Source of the DNA: Gammaproteobacteria bacterium
GTDB taxonomy: Bacteria > Pseudomonadota > Gammaproteobacteria > DAOWEP01
Assembly: GCA_030638455.1 (NCBI GenBank)
Contig: DAOWEP010000192.1
Span: 1-6,340, forward strand
Direction: 5' to 3'
DNA: 6,340 nt
Position numbers and translations under genes: made by a program. Shown here piece by piece: positions 6,313 to 6,340 of this stretch. The notes under the pieces are model-generated. The model did not search any database, had not been told where the DNA came from, and was given only the letters and a program-made list of their open reading frames with translations. Positions within the stretch are counted from its first letter, which is position 1, and every line of letters begins with the position of its first letter.

Positions 6313-6340
6313 TCAAGATCCAACCAGCCCAAGCCCAATC
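6292..6340 (-). other. Broken edge of purB: frame disruption
   Basis: Upstream of the IYDVLSRFN stretch, the purB frame reads IGPPGCIGG where the family has IEPHDYIAE, and then meets TGA at 6313-6315. In a neighbouring frame, from 6338 downward, LGLGW appears, matching the LGLEW of E. coli PurB that precedes NPYTTQIEPHDYIAE. Between that tryptophan and the isoleucine before YD there are 44 bases where 45 are expected. Several mismatched codons differ from the expected one by a single base. Degraded sequence at a contig end fits best; a real frameshift is possible. Confidence 0.6.

Noticed and set aside
1..6340. Mobile element, CRISPR array, tRNA, phage or defence island
   Set aside because: No transposase or integrase motifs, no regularly spaced repeats and no tRNA-like cloverleaf were seen; gene content is core chromosomal.

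Overview
The window looks like a piece of a gammaproteobacterial chromosome with a mid-range GC content (judged by eye in the mid-40s percent). Every convincing gene lies on the minus strand, so the biological order runs from high to low coordinates: purB (its start is off the right edge), roxA, a GNAT acetyltransferase, an inactive-looking phospholipase-D-fold protein (DUF7931-like), a small secretin-like exported protein, and mfd (its end is off the left edge). The gammaproteobacterial assignment rests on close family resemblance of Mfd, PurB and RoxA to the E. coli and Pseudomonas proteins, and on purB, roxA and mfd also lying in one general neighbourhood in E. coli.

Right end (about 5680-6340): the C-terminal part of adenylosuccinate lyase, including the mobile catalytic loop signature. 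The reading frame breaks about 30-50 bases from the right edge. There the predicted protein degenerates and hits an in-frame stop, while a conserved stretch reappears in another frame. Sequence error at a contig end is the simplest explanation. Between purB and roxA (5448-5679) there is no gene, but there is a nested inverted repeat, a strong intrinsic terminator for purB with a 14-bp stem and six Us, and a weak promoter candidate.

Middle (about 2431-5447): four tightly packed genes, roxA to the secretin-like gene. The gaps are 9-10 bp and one overlap is 17 bp, which strongly suggests one operon. RoxA is the Fe(II)/2-oxoglutarate ribosomal-protein L16 arginine hydroxylase with its iron-binding residues present. 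The next three are less well understood: an ElaA/YjcF-type acetyltransferase, a PLD-fold protein lacking the HKD motif, and a 272-residue exported protein. That last one combines a secretin N-domain-like region with the beginning of a secretin-like beta domain, but has no complete outer-membrane barrel.

Left end (1-2309): the first 769 codons of mfd, the transcription-repair coupling factor, intact from the start through the DEEH helicase motif. A 121-bp leader before mfd has a perfect TATAAT box, a 13-bp-period direct repeat and a 9-bp inverted repeat, but no Shine-Dalgarno sequence. It is the most interesting non-coding stretch. I see no mobile element, CRISPR array, tRNA, rRNA or defence system, and most of this window is ordinary core-genome sequence.
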